DNA from: Lineus longissimus
Lineage: Eukaryota > Nemertea > Pilidiophora > Heteronemertea > Lineidae
Assembly (NCBI RefSeq): GCF_910592395.1
Contig: NC_088308.1
Coordinates: 17,437,501 to 17,501,500, forward strand
DNA length: 64,000 bases
Direction of reading: 5' to 3'
The notes below the pieces were generated by a model. The model ran no database searches and was not told the DNA's origin. It saw only the letters and a list, made by a program, of their open reading frames with translations. How positions within the stretch are numbered: the stretch's first letter is position 1; each line of letters begins with the position of its first letter. A program made the position numbers and the translations under genes. Below, in pieces: positions 46,350 to 58,253 of this stretch.

Positions 46350-49300
46350 ATGACAACCATGGTTTCAGGATGGAAGTCGAGTATTTCTGGTCCTATTCCA
46401 CCGCATCCATACTATGACTCCAAGAGCCAATCGGAGTACATCCACATGCCTCCACAAAGGATAAAGGGCGAGGAAGGTTCAGCCATTGCCACCCATGGCC
46501 ACAAAGGGACAGTATCTGTGTTACTTTCTCTTGAAGGTCAGGGGGTACGGCCATCAAGTGCCAGAACAAGTAAGTACAGTAGAACCTCTCTGTTAAGGAC
46601 AGACTCACAACTGACATGTGCTGCCCTTAATAGTGAGGTGTCCTGATTAGAGAGATCAAATTGAATGGAAACACCAACGAGAGATGACAGAATTAGAGCA
46701 TGAATAACATAGGTGTGAACAACGCAATGACTTTAGCAACAACATTGCACTACCAATACCAGTACCATTGGTGCGCTAGCCAAACCTAGTGTCTACTGGT
46801 GTTAGAAATAAAAAGTTGTCTCTGGACAAAATGGGCCCAAAGATTAGAATATCTCTGGTATATTAAGGTATATTTTGTTCTGAAGAAATGTAAATAGTTT
46901 TTTTCTGTTGAGGCTTGTTTTCAGTTTTTTAAAGCCAATATGTTTGAATGGTTGTATTTGTTTCAGAACCTCCGCCGAAAGACCACATGAAAGAAAACTG
47001 GCGCCGTATGCGTCAGATTCAGAAAGTCAGCAAGGAACGTGAAGCTGATAAGGAACAGAAACAACCTGTGCCAGTGAAAGCGCTGTGGAAATCAGAAAAA
47101 TACAGTGATGTTCCTTCCAGAGTTGCTGAAAATATTGTGGTGCGTATGCTTGGAGTTGATTGTTGCCTTGTGTGTGTCTCTAAAATACATTTTGTGCCAT
47201 ATTCCTGATCGATTTCAATCTCAACTTCTTCAAAATTGGTTGACGTTGGAGTTACTGGGCTAATGGCAAGCTAGTGTAGCGGTAAAAGGGCTTATAATAT
47301 TTTGTCACCGTATAAACTTCGCAACTCTGAACTCGAACCCACAGACTAAACCAACTAAGATATATATTTACATTATTTATTATCCATGTCACTCTTACTT
47401 CTCATCTACAACACTGAAGCATTACAAAATAAGGTGCACCACAAAGTATCAACAAGAGTTGATATAAAAGAATCTTACCATGCCATAAGATCAAGGGTGA
47501 AGTCAATTAAAATACTCTGGCGCTTTTCAAGAGAAATGTCTTGTTTAGCTACAGAGGGTGAAGTCAATTAAAATGCTCTGGCGCTTTTCAAGAGAGATGT
47601 CTTGTTTAGCTACAGAGCGTGAAGGCTGGCTTTCTGGATCTGCCAGGACTTACTAACAACATCTGAACATCATCATTTATACCTAATAACACACACCCCT
47701 AATGGGTAAATAGCCTAGCCCAAATATCAGGCTCTGAGCCAACTAGCACTCAGTAATTAAGGAAACAACCAATCAGTACACAGCAGCATCAATACAAGAT
47801 TATCAGACAGGGCCAAGGGCAGGGGCCTAGTAACCAGCTGCTAATCAGGAAGATCATAAAAGGGGTCAAACAGCTTAAAAGATAGAGATTATAAAACAAT
47901 GGAAAGGGGCAATTAAAAAGGCAGGTGTTTAAATGTATAATGATTAACGATCCTGGGTGTCTGGGTTCACTAGGGCTAGAGAGAAACACAGAAATAATAA
48001 TTACAGATATAGTAAGCAATTCCTAATATTATTGTCACACTAGAAATGTCTGCTAGGCACTGCAACATGCAAGATTACGTCGAGACACAACCAGCTGAGA
48101 CACAAGATAACTTCGAAATCGGCTGAAGGCAGATTTTCTGTGCATATAAATCTGGCACCGGCAGCTCGTTGAAATAGGAAATGCCCATCATGATAGACAT
48201 CTATTGAGCCGGGGTGCAAATTAATTTATGGTATTGTTCTTTCAGCACACACCAGGAGCACCTCGGCCAGAATCAAGAAATTTTTTACGTGCCCATTCAC
48301 GATCTGGTCCATCAAGGCCGCCATCTCCAGCAGATGGCGGGACGACTCCACGTCCCCGATCAGCCTCGTCTGTGACATCATCGATCCCGTCTGCCTCCAG
48401 TGCAAGCGATGTAAGTAACTTGGAGCTTCCAGTTAGACATCCATGCAGCTGGACTGGCAAAAGTCATCTTAACTATCATTAACCCAGCTTTTTATCGGCA
48501 CTAATATAGCCCCCCCCTAAATGCCACCACAGAACAATATGACCAATGAAACTCAAAACTTACTGTATATGATTCATAATCATTTTGAAAGCAGGAGTGT
48601 GTCACATTGCCATTTTGTTTCCATTTTGTGCGCTTTCGACTTGTGAATGTGTTTATCATATTTCATTACAGGTCGAATTGATTCGGCGAGACATTGACTT
48701 CATCCGAGTAAATGGTAAGAGTGTAAAACATGCAGGTATGCGCCGATCACCGAGCGCATCCATGTTGGACGATCTAAAGAAAAAGCAGGAAGACGAAATG
48801 GAAACGTATAGGAAGGGAGTAGTCCCAAAATAGTAAGTAAAGAGTGATTCGTCTTTCCAGTGCCAGTTTGATGCAGAGTGACTTGGCCTACATTGGTGCC
48901 GTGCTTGAAGCTGTGCGGCACCTCCTATCTGCACTGCTGTCTCCCAAGCAGACACCAAAATGGTCAGGAGCTTAGAGGAGGGATTTGATATGTGTTACTG
49001 GGGTCATGGTCAATTGCATTGCAGAACCACTGAGGACCTGCAATGAACCGCGATTTGATTTTGTTTCGCACGACCCGAGAAATGATATGGTTATGAAAAT
49101 CTGAATACAGAAGGAGAAGAATTGTGTATCAATGGCCATTTCATGATAATTAGTTAATCAACAGCGTTTCTTCCTGTTTGTGAAACGGAGCTTAAATCTT
49201 TCAGCTTGGATAAGCGACAAAGGGAGTGGAAAGCTGAAGAAGTGCGTCGCATTGCCGAGGCCCCTGATCCAGATTGTCCTCCCGGCCACAAGAAGATGCC

Positions 49301-49871
49301 GAATGAAGAGAGGAAGAAGACACTCGACCTTCTCAAAGAAAGTAAGTCTTGTAGGGCTTTTTGGAAACCCATGGGAAGATGTATCTCCATCATCAGCATT
49401 GGCATCTGTGTCAAATTTGTGATACATGTAATCATACAATGATTTGTTGCATTGCCTGGTGTGATACAGACACATTGAATGAAAATGTCAATTCAGTGTG
49501 TTGATGCAATGCTTTGCTCGACCTGTGCTGTGTCAGTGTGATCACTATTTGAGAACTAATCCCTCAGAAGCACTTGCCAACGACATTTTAATTTTAATGA
49601 CTAAATTAGAAGTTAGCTCCCTGTTGGAGCCATTCATAACTGATGAACAGAAGTGGTACAATATGACAATAACCCATTAGCTAAATTTTTTAATTTTTTT
49701 TATTTCACAGGTGAGGAGAAGCTGATTGAACAAATGAATCATTTACCGGTTCACAACGACACTCTCAGGGTCAGAATGAAGAAACAGGAACTCGATGCCA
49801 AACTCGCTGAGATTGAGGAGGCATTAAAGATCTTTACGAGACCCAAGGTCTTTGTGAAGGTGGACAGTTAG
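46350..49871 (+). CDS. ENKD1: Enkurin domain-containing protein 1, complete six-exon gene
   Basis: Exons 46350-46569, 46967-47139, 48246-48410, 48672-48832, 49205-49341 and 49711-49871 total 1017 nt, 338 residues (human ENKD1 is 346). The N terminus has SGPIPPHP, shared with the family. The middle has VPVKALWKSEKYSDVPSRVA, FLRAHSRSGPSRPPSP and VDFIR-like DIDFIRVNGKSVKHA. The enkurin domain (about 240-335) runs LDKRQREWKAEEVRRIAEAP, CPPGHKKMPNEER, LPVHNDTLRVRMKKQELDAK and ends ALKIFTRPKVFVKVDS. ENKD1 binds microtubules and centrosomal partners and acts in ciliogenesis and spindle orientation. The first in-frame ATG was chosen; a second ATG three codons on (46359, ACCATGG) has a better context and may be the real start. 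It is divergent from C2orf81. Confidence 0.9.
46575..46690 (+). mobile_element. Pogo-like MITE copy abutting the ENKD1 exon 1 donor
   Basis: The donor GTAAGTA runs straight into CAGTAGAACCTCTCTGTTAA at 46577, the left end of the MITE family seen intact at 62415-62610. Only the left half is recognisable. The TA target lies within seven bases of the exon end. Confidence 0.7.
47140..48245 (+). other. ENKD1 intron 2
   Basis: A 1.1 kb intron. It holds a possible SINE relic near 47275-47340 (GAACTCGAACCC B-box-like) and a 61 bp direct duplication at 47495-47617 (GGGTGAAGTCAATTAAAAT start). No gene is seen. Confidence 0.6.
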
Positions 49872-50378
49872 AATACAAGTACTTACTATGACAGTTGCAA
49901 ACAGTTCTCATGGATACCCTTTCTCTCTCAGGCACATTCGGGACTGGTATAACAAACTGGCTTTAGGTTCTTTATATGGCTATACTGTGCTTGCTGATCC
50001 AGTCGGCATAAGCGCTATAGAGTCCCAACTCCAAGTTAGATTGAGTCTTGCCTCAGTTTAATGATGGCCTGTGTGATTGAAAATTGTTAATTTTGTAGAC
50101 AGCCATTTAAATTCTAAGCCAGACTGTTCCTTGGCAAATGATCAACTGCTGGTTGTTTTTCTAGTTCTCTGTCATGTAGGTATTGAGAAATTAAGATTGA
50201 AAAAAACCTATAATGTGCCTTCTCATACACATATTTCTGTGAAGTAGTAGATTTCTTTGAGGCAGTGATTGATATGGGATGTAAGACAACATATGAATGA
50301 ATATTGTAACATTATTCATAGTCAAATGTCGTTCCACTCCGAGTAGATAATGTGCATTCTGTCTCAATTACGTCTTTC

Positions 50379-50600
50379 TTAAAGGGGGACTATAGGCAGG
50401 AGCTGAGGGGCTAATTTGGCCATCTTTTGGTGACTGACGTACACAGTAAGGGCCCTGGGTCATGTTAGATTCAGCACTAGATATATTCCTCGTACAAACA
50501 TGAATCATTTCAACCTACTGTGAGATGTGAGAGACCCCTATTGGCGTCTTTGTGTATTTTTACCTTGCCTGCCTAGCTGCTGCCTATATTATCCCTTTAA
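50379..50600. mobile_element. TTAA-flanked MITE, family A, copy 2
   Basis: Same orientation and nearly the same sequence as 2765-2986, bounded by TTAA. Shared blocks include GGGCCCTGGGTCATGT, TATATTCCTCGTACAA and TGAGAGACCCCTATTGG. Confidence 0.75.
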
Positions 50601-51932
50601 GCTAAGTGTACAATATATCTGGGCCAAGAAGTAAAGACAGAAAAGCTATAACACCACAGAATATATAGATGTCTGAGCTTTATATTATGTAGATGTCTGA
50701 AGTTTTTTTGTACATAACTATAGATATGTAATTGTCTGAACTTTTGATATGTGTGAGCTTTGTCAATTTTGCATAAGTGGTGAAACGCACATGGCACTTT
50801 GCTTTATTTCTCAGAATCCGGAACAACTCCAGTTGCCTAAGAGGAGACTGGGAAAAGTTAGCCTGACATTCACTCTTGGATCCCCACATCTGAGGTAGGC
50901 CTACATAACGAAAGTATACAATCTTGCTCATGTAGCGTAATGCAGTTCTAAAAATATTTAATTGGCTTTCAAAATTACATGTGTGAAAATACTGAGACAG
51001 TCTTGCATATAAATGCATCGTCCTGGTGTCTGCAAATCAAAATAATCATTTGATTTTGAGGATCATTGTTCACTCACCAAACTCAACATATCTCGTTCTG
51101 GATGGGTTCTTGATGAATGAGGGACTTAATTACCAGAGGATGGCAGTAATAGTTAGCAGTCCAATACAATCAATGAATAACTTATTCAAAATATCTGTGT
51201 GCTGCAAGGAGAGCTAAAGTTTGCATTTTAAAATTTGCCTGTCTGACTGCTTTTAATTTGTATCTTCAGCGACATGCAATATAATACAGATTGTATTGTA
51301 TTTGTACTAATACAGAATGTATTTTTGAACCTCACTCAACCAGTAAAGATCCTGTGTATGTAACGTTTATTGGTAAACTCCTGTATGTATTTTTGAACCC
51401 ACCATGTCTGTAGAAGCCCTGTGAATAATGAAATTGTATGAAAATGTTTTTTTTAGAATCTCTGGTAGATTTTACACGTCCAATGTACATATCGTCTTAA
51501 AATACAATCCTTATAGTTAAAGCATTTCATGTTCTCCTTTGGTGCGAGTCATTCTCTGATTTGTCTGGAGAATATCTCTTCTGTGTGAATTTTGAAGGAT
51601 TACCCACCTTTATAGCCTATTCTGGTGATGAAGACACCGTCAGAGGGATGTGACAGTCACAACTAGAACTAATGAGACCTGGCTGCTCCATCGTGTTCAC
51701 AAATGTCTGAGAAAGGTGAGACAGCCGCAACCCAAAAGACACAACTAGACTGAATCTGACCTAACTGCTCCTCCACATTTAGGAGACCGTGAGAAAGAAG
51801 AGACAGTCACAACAGGAATAAGATTTGCCTCCCAGCTCCACCATATCGAAGACACATCGTGAAAGACGAGACAGTCACATTCAGACTGATTCCAACCTGG
51901 CCTCTCCACCAACATGACGACACAGAGGGTGA

Positions 51933-52038
51933 TATGAATAAAGACTAGCAAATGCTTTTACTTCCATGTTGTACAGAAAGGCCTAGTGTAAATGTACATG
52001 GAGTTTCAGATAAAAGCATTTGCTAGTCTTTATTCATA
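51933..52038. mobile_element. 106 bp fold-back element inserted in the satellite
   Basis: TATGAATAAAGACTAGCAAA and its mirror TTTGCTAGTCTTTATTCATA form 28 bp perfect arms around a ~50 base centre. Satellite words continue on both sides, so it landed inside the array. Confidence 0.8.
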
Positions 52039-55000
52039 CCACCCAATTCCACCGTGTGGACGACTTGGTGAGGAAAGTGTGACAGTCACATCCAGAAAAA
52101 GTCATGCCAAAGCAGCTCTGCCGTGTTGACGAAACGGTGAGAGAGATGAGATGGTCACAACTAGACCAATTCGGTCCAGGCTATATCGCCATGATGACGA
52201 CACAGTGAAATAGATAGGACGGTCACAACCTTGCAATATTGTCCCTGGCAGTTCCATCGTATGAATTACAAAGCGAGAGAGATGAGACATTCCCAACTAG
52301 ACCGAATCAGGCCTGCTTGCTCCATTATGCTGGCGACACGATGAAAAATGAGAAGGGTCACAACTAGGCCAGATCGTGGCTACTCCACTGTGTGTTCAAG
52401 CCTTGGTACGATACCACAGAATCGGACCTTGCTGCTCCACCTTATCGATGGAACAGCGAGAGAAATGAGGCCACCAAAACGTTGAGAGGGCTGAGACTTG
52501 CTGTTCGACCGTATTGTGAAGACACAGTGATAGTGACGAGTCTGTCACCACCAGACCGTCTCGACGACGTGGTAAGATAGATGAAACAGACAGGAACATA
52601 CAGAATCGGGCCTAGCGCTTACTCCAGGCTGACGACAAAACTAGAGCGATGAGACAGCTTCAACTTGAACAAATCAGACCTGGCAGCTCCATCGCGCTGC
52701 CAACGCGATGAGAGAGCTTACAGTGGCACAACCAAACCTGACAGCCGCAGCGTATTGACGACACAGTGAAGTAGATGAGACAATCACATCCTAACCGAAT
52801 CGGACCAGCCTGCTCAATCGTGGTGACGAGATGGACAGAAAGATAAGACACTGGCACAACATGACAATCTTGGTTGCCCCATCCCTGGTTGCCCCCATCA
52901 AAAGACAATGCGTGAGAGATGAGAAACTCTAAACAGACCAGTGTGACGGGACAGCCGAAACTAAACCGAATCGGACTAGGCTGCTCCACCGTGTTTGCGA
53001 CTGGGTGAGAGTAATCAGACAGTCACAACTAGACCAGATTGCAAGTGGTTATTCGACCGTATTGAATAGATGAGACAAACAAACTAGACCTGATTAGACC
53101 TGGCGACTCCACCGTATTGACGTTACAAGGAGAGAGATGAGACAAAACTGGGCCTGGTAGCTTCAGCATTTTGCGAATACGACGACAGTGATGAGACTTC
53201 CAAAGCGGTGAGAGAGCTCATACTGCCAACTCGCCAAGTGAAAGCGATTAGACAGTCAACCAGACTGAATGGGGACAGGCTGCTCCGCCGTCTTGACGAA
53301 ATGGTCTGATAGATGAGACAATGCTCCACCATGCTGGAGACACGGTGAGAGAGATGAAACAAAGAGACCAAAGTTTACCTGGTGACGCGAGGCGAAATAA
53401 AAGAGATAGTCAGAACCAGATAGAATCGGGCGTGTCTGCTCCACATTGCACGTTGACGGCAGGTGAGGGAGATTACACCGAATCGGCCCTAGCTGCTCTA
53501 CCGCGTTGATGAAACAGTGAGAGAGAGAGGAGACAGTCACAACCAAACAGGATTGGATCTGGCTCCTCCACGCTGTTAAAGATACGGTGAGAAAGTCTTA
53601 ACCAGACAATATCGTGCCAGGTAGCACCACAGTGTTGACGACACAGCGAGAGAGATGAGACGGTCACATCATGCTGATTTGGGGATGGCAGCTCAACCAA
53701 CTTACCAACACGGTGAGTGTGATGGGACAGCCACAGCCAGACCGAATTGAACCTTGCTGCTAAACTGTGTTGTCGGCACAGTCATAACCAGATAGAATCG
53801 GGCACAGCAGCTCCATCATGTTGACGAGAAGTTGGGAATTTTACAGTCACATCAAGACAAAATCGTTACTGCGTCGTCAACATGGTGGAGCCGCTAACAA
53901 GGCTAAAGGCCTGATTCAATCCGGATGAGACTGTCTCATCTATCTCGCCATGTTGTCAAAACAGTGGGGAAATTGGTCTCGATACGATCTGGTTGTGCCT
54001 GTCTCATCTATCTCACTGAGTACCCGGTGGAGTAGCCACTTCTCATTCTCTAGTTGTGATTACGGTATCTCATCTCTCTCGCTGTGTGGTCAAAGGTGGA
54101 GCAGCCCGGTCCGATTCCGTCTAGTTGTCTTTGTCTCATCTATCTCACCGATTCTCTCAACACGGTGAAGCAGCCCCGTCCAATGCGGTCTAGTTTTGAC
54201 TGCCCAGTCACTCTCACTGTGTCGGAGAAGCAGCAGCCAGGTGCGATGCGATTAGTTGTTACAGAACAATCTCTTTTACCTTGTCGTCAGCATGGTGGAG
54301 CAGCGAGGCCTATTTCTATTTGGTTGTGACTATTTCATCGAGCTGACCATGTCGGCAAGACGGTATAGCAGTCGGTCCCGATTGTGTCTCTGGTTATCTC
54401 ACAGTGCTAGTGACACGGTGGATCGGGAGCTGGTAGACACCATTCGGTCTGGTTGTGACTGTCTCATCTCTCTCGGTGGAGCAGTTTGGTCCGATTTCGC
54501 CTCGTTGTGATTGTATCACGTCTCCAACCGTGTTGTTAAGCTGGTGGGGCCGCTTACCCCGATTCTATCAGGTTCGGTCTGCCTGATCTAGCTTACCGTG
54601 TCGTCAACACCGTAGAGCTGCTTGGTCCGATTTGGTCTAGTTGTGACCATCTCATCTTTCTCACCGTATTGTAAAAATGGTGCAGCCACAGGGCCCGATT
54701 CTTTCTTATTGTGACTTGTCTCATTTCTCTCGCTGTGTTGTCAATGCGTTGGTGGCACGATTTTGAGTGGTTGAGACTTTTTCACAGTGTCGTTAACACA
54801 GGGTGGAGGAGATTCTCTCACCGTGTAGTTAACACCGTGCAAGGTCCCATTCTATCTGACCATACCGAGTGTGACTGTCTCCGTTCCACGGCGAGAGAGA
54901 TGAGACTGCCAAAACAGTGAGGGAGATGAGACTGCAAACACGGTGAGACAGATGAGTGTGTCACAACCAGACACAATGGCATCGGCTGTTTCACCATGTT

Positions 55001-55989
55001 GGTGAAACTGTGCGATAGACGAGACAGTCACAACCAGAATGAACTTTGACCGGCTGCTCCAACAGACGACATGGGCGCGGGATAGATGAGACAGTCACAA
55101 CCAGACAAATGGGATCATCTGGACATGGTCAGATAGATGAGACAGTCACAAACAGTTAGAATCAGGCTAAACGGTTCAACAATGCTGACGATACGGTGTG
55201 AATGAGACAGTCACAACAAAATCAAATCAGACCTACTACCGTGTTGAAGACACTGAGAGTGATTAGTCAGTCACAACTAGACCGGATTGGCGTGGCTGCT
55301 CCATCGTGTTGAAGACTCGGCGAGATTTTGAGACTTGGTGAGATAATGAGACAGACAGACCGACGGAATGGGACTTTGCTGCTCCCCTTTTTGATGACAC
55401 AGTGAGGGAGGCCTAGGTGAGACAGTCACAGCTAGACAGACAGGAAGTGGCTCCTCTACCGTATTCAGTACACAGTGAGATGGACGAGAGAGTCACAACC
55501 AGTCCGAATGGAGACCGGTGTAGCAGGAGAAAATGTCCCTCTTGAAAAGTGTCCAGTCTCATTGTATTCTGATGGGTTATAGTATCAGGTATAGTATATG
55601 GCTTGATAGAGACCATGATTGTTAATACCACTGAGATGTTCGCACATGGTGAGAGAGATGAGGGAGTCACTACGAGACCCAATTGCAGCTGGCTTCCCCC
55701 ACCGTGTTGACAACAAGGAGAGAGAGTCAGGGCCAGAGAGAAATGGGCCAAGTTGCTCCACGGTGTTGATGACAAGATGAAAAGGATTATACGGTCACAA
55801 CTAGGCAAAATCGGGTCTGGCTGCCCCCCCCCTTGTTGATGATACGTTGAGAGAGACAGTCACAACCATTTTGATAAATTGGATATGGATGCTCCGCTGT
55901 GTTGATGTAACGCGAGAGACGGGACGGATCTAGAAGCTCCGCCATGATGTCAACACGGCAGGAGAGATGAGACAGTCACAACCAGACAG

Positions 55990-56850
55990 AATGAGACCTG
56001 GCTGCTCGCCGTTTGGAGGACACAGTGAAGATACAGTCACTACTAGACTAAATCAGGGCTGGCAGCACCAGTCTTGACAGCGTGGTCAGATAGATGAGAG
56101 GGTCTCATCTCTCTTGCTGTGTTGTCAAAGCGGTTGGGGCACGATTTTGACTGGTTGAGACAGTCAAAACCAGACAGGAGACCTGGCTGCTCGCCGTTTT
56201 AAGGACACTGTGAAGATACAGTCACTACTAGACTGAATCAGGGCTGGCAGCACCAGTCTTGACAGCATGGTCAGATAGATGAGAGGGTCTCATCTCTCTT
56301 GCTGTCTTGTCAATGCGGTGGTGGCATGATTTTGAGTGGTTGAGACAGTCACAACCAGACAGAATGAGACCTGGCTGCTCGCCGTTTTGAGGACACTGTG
56401 AAGATACAGTCACTTCTAGACTGAATCAGTGCTGGCAACACCAGTCTTGACAGCATGGTCAGATAGATGAGAGGGTCTCATCTTTCTTGGTGTGTTGTCA
56501 ATGCGGTTGTGGCACGATTTTGACTGGTTGAGACAGTCACAACCAGACAGAATTAGACCTGGCAGCTCGCCGTTTGGAGGACACAGTGAAGGGACAGTCA
56601 CTACTAGACTGAATCAGGGCTGGCAGCACCAGTCTTGACAGCGTGTTCAGATAGATTAGAGGGTCTCATCTCTCTTGATGTGTTGTCAATGCAGTGGTGG
56701 CACGATTTTGAGTGGTTGAGACAGTCATATTCAGACAGAATGAGACCTGGCTGCTCGCCGTTTTGAGGACACACAGTGAAGACACAGTCATTAAGGCTAG
56801 CAGTACCAGTCTTGACAGCATGGTCAGATAGATGAGAGGGTCTCAAACAG
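55990..56850. repeat. ~188 bp higher-order repeat at the right end of the satellite
   Basis: The anchor GGCTGGCAGCACCAGTCTTG occurs at about 56055, 56242, 56430 and 56617, and in a diverged form near 56798 (steps 187-188 bp). Each unit joins one satellite monomer in forward and one in reverse orientation. Copies are far more alike than the rest of the array, so this part was amplified recently. Confidence 0.85.
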
Positions 56851-57658
56851 GCTGTTGTCTTGTTCTTGAGTTTGAAACTTCCATAAACATGTACAGGGCC
56901 CAATTGTTTTGATATATGATGTTCTTCTATACTGGTAAGAAATGAAAGATATAACAGCATCTCCTATGATATTACTTTATTTGACCAATATTAGCAGATC
57001 AGGATTGCAAGGATGGTGTTAAATATAAATCTATTATTTACATAAACAGAGATAACAATGATCCATGAACTCCTTGACCACATCTACACCTATATAGAGA
57101 CAGTAGAAAGTGAGACAATTTCAACGAGATAATCCCATGCCTGGGAAGGTTCCCCAAATATTTGTGTTAACCCAAACTGAAGAGCACACTTTATCTTCAA
57201 GTAGCGCATCCAAATATACATTGGTTTTAACATTCTGTAGTTTAAGCTAAACCACGGACATAAATTTTCATGGCAATGGAAATTACTTTTTAGAATTTGT
57301 TGATTTATAGACTGGGCTATTTCATCCTGAACTCAGGCTCAGTAACGTGTGCGAGGGGATACGACAGACTCCGGATTATCCAGGATGGGTTTTTTTATAC
57401 CATGAACCCAAGTTAGTCAACTCATGCACTTTATTTAAAAGAAAGCATTTCATGATGAATGAATTTTCAGGAAAAATAAATGGATCAAAATCATGTAGTT
57501 GTTTCAATCTACAGACAGCTTCATAGATCAAACAACAAAGATTCCTAAATTTAAAAAAAGGAGGTAAAGAAAAATCAAATGAATCAACCACCTAAAATAC
57601 TATGTCGATAGTATAAAGCCAGTCGGGGTGCATCTGTTCCATATAGCCCTATAGCATG

Positions 57659-58253
57659 CAAGGTTGGCTCCGTGAATTTTTTCCTCCTAGCCACTTTTCA
57701 TCCAAGTGGCTGTCACTTTTAGCCATATTGAGTCAGCTCTAGCCATTGGCGATCGTTTGTCCATCTTGGGGCCGACCAACCCACAGTAACATGTGCGAGA
57801 ATGGCAGCCCGCCAGTACTGCGACTAGCAAATCAACGAACGATTCGAGGAACCCGTGCCCGGAGACTCCATGGCAACGAAGCGAGCGGGAAACTAGCCGA
57901 TAATGTCTGCGTAAGGCGACCAGCAGCGCCACCAAAATCACCGTAGCGGCAACGGGTAGAACTACAGACGATAGCAAACACGTGTGATAGCGCGGCCGCC
58001 CGTAAATAATGATAATAGCGCGGCCGCCCGCAAATAATTTATGATAAAGTTTGACTGACTAACGATCGTTCCTTGGTGCATTTGGTGTGGAAGTGGATCT
58101 TTTTGATAGACTTTGATCAATTTTCGCACAACACTATTACTCTCTCGCCAAATCATGGCAATTCAAATTAAATTCGCCAGACATTGTTTTACATTCGCCA
58201 CTCATGTGCAGCATTAGCAAGTGGCGAAAATGCGAACGGGCGCGCCAACCCTG
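57659..58253. mobile_element. hAT-like non-autonomous element (tentative)
   Basis: The ends CAAGGTTGGC and GCCAACCCTG are inverted repeats with one mismatch, and both are directly flanked by GCATG (57654-57658 and 58254-58258). The interior is CpG-rich around 57770-58030, with a duplicated GCGGCCGCCCGYAAATAAT. A hydrophobic minus-strand frame (57977-57687) has no ATG and is not called. Confidence 0.4.

Larger units (their letters stand above)
51620..56850. repeat. Degenerate ~69 bp satellite with a hairpin dyad in each unit
   Basis: A 5.2 kb array. The recurring words are GAGAGATGAGACAGTCACAA, CCAGACCGAATCGG, CTGGCTGCTCCACCGTGTTG and ACGACACGGTGAGAG. CACCGTGT and ACACGGTG form an 8 bp stem with a ~5 base loop in most units. 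From about 53880 to 54880 the words occur as reverse complements (GTTGTGACTGTCTCATC, CACCGTGTTGTCAACACGGT, GGTGGAGCAGC). Copies are 10-30 percent diverged, so the array is old. Some units keep partial open frames, but no long coding sequence exists. Confidence 0.85.

Noticed and set aside
51745-56960. Many 60-130 codon ORFs across the satellite (for example VVTVSSLSPCRQHGG-type peptides)
   Set aside because: They are repeats of one degenerate non-coding unit on both strands. None is long, none has a splice structure, and most begin without an ATG.
57687-57977. Hydrophobic frame MLSSVVLPVAATVILVALLV-like as a membrane protein N terminus
   Set aside because: The first codon is TTG, not ATG, no upstream start exists in frame, and the region lies inside a probable mobile element.
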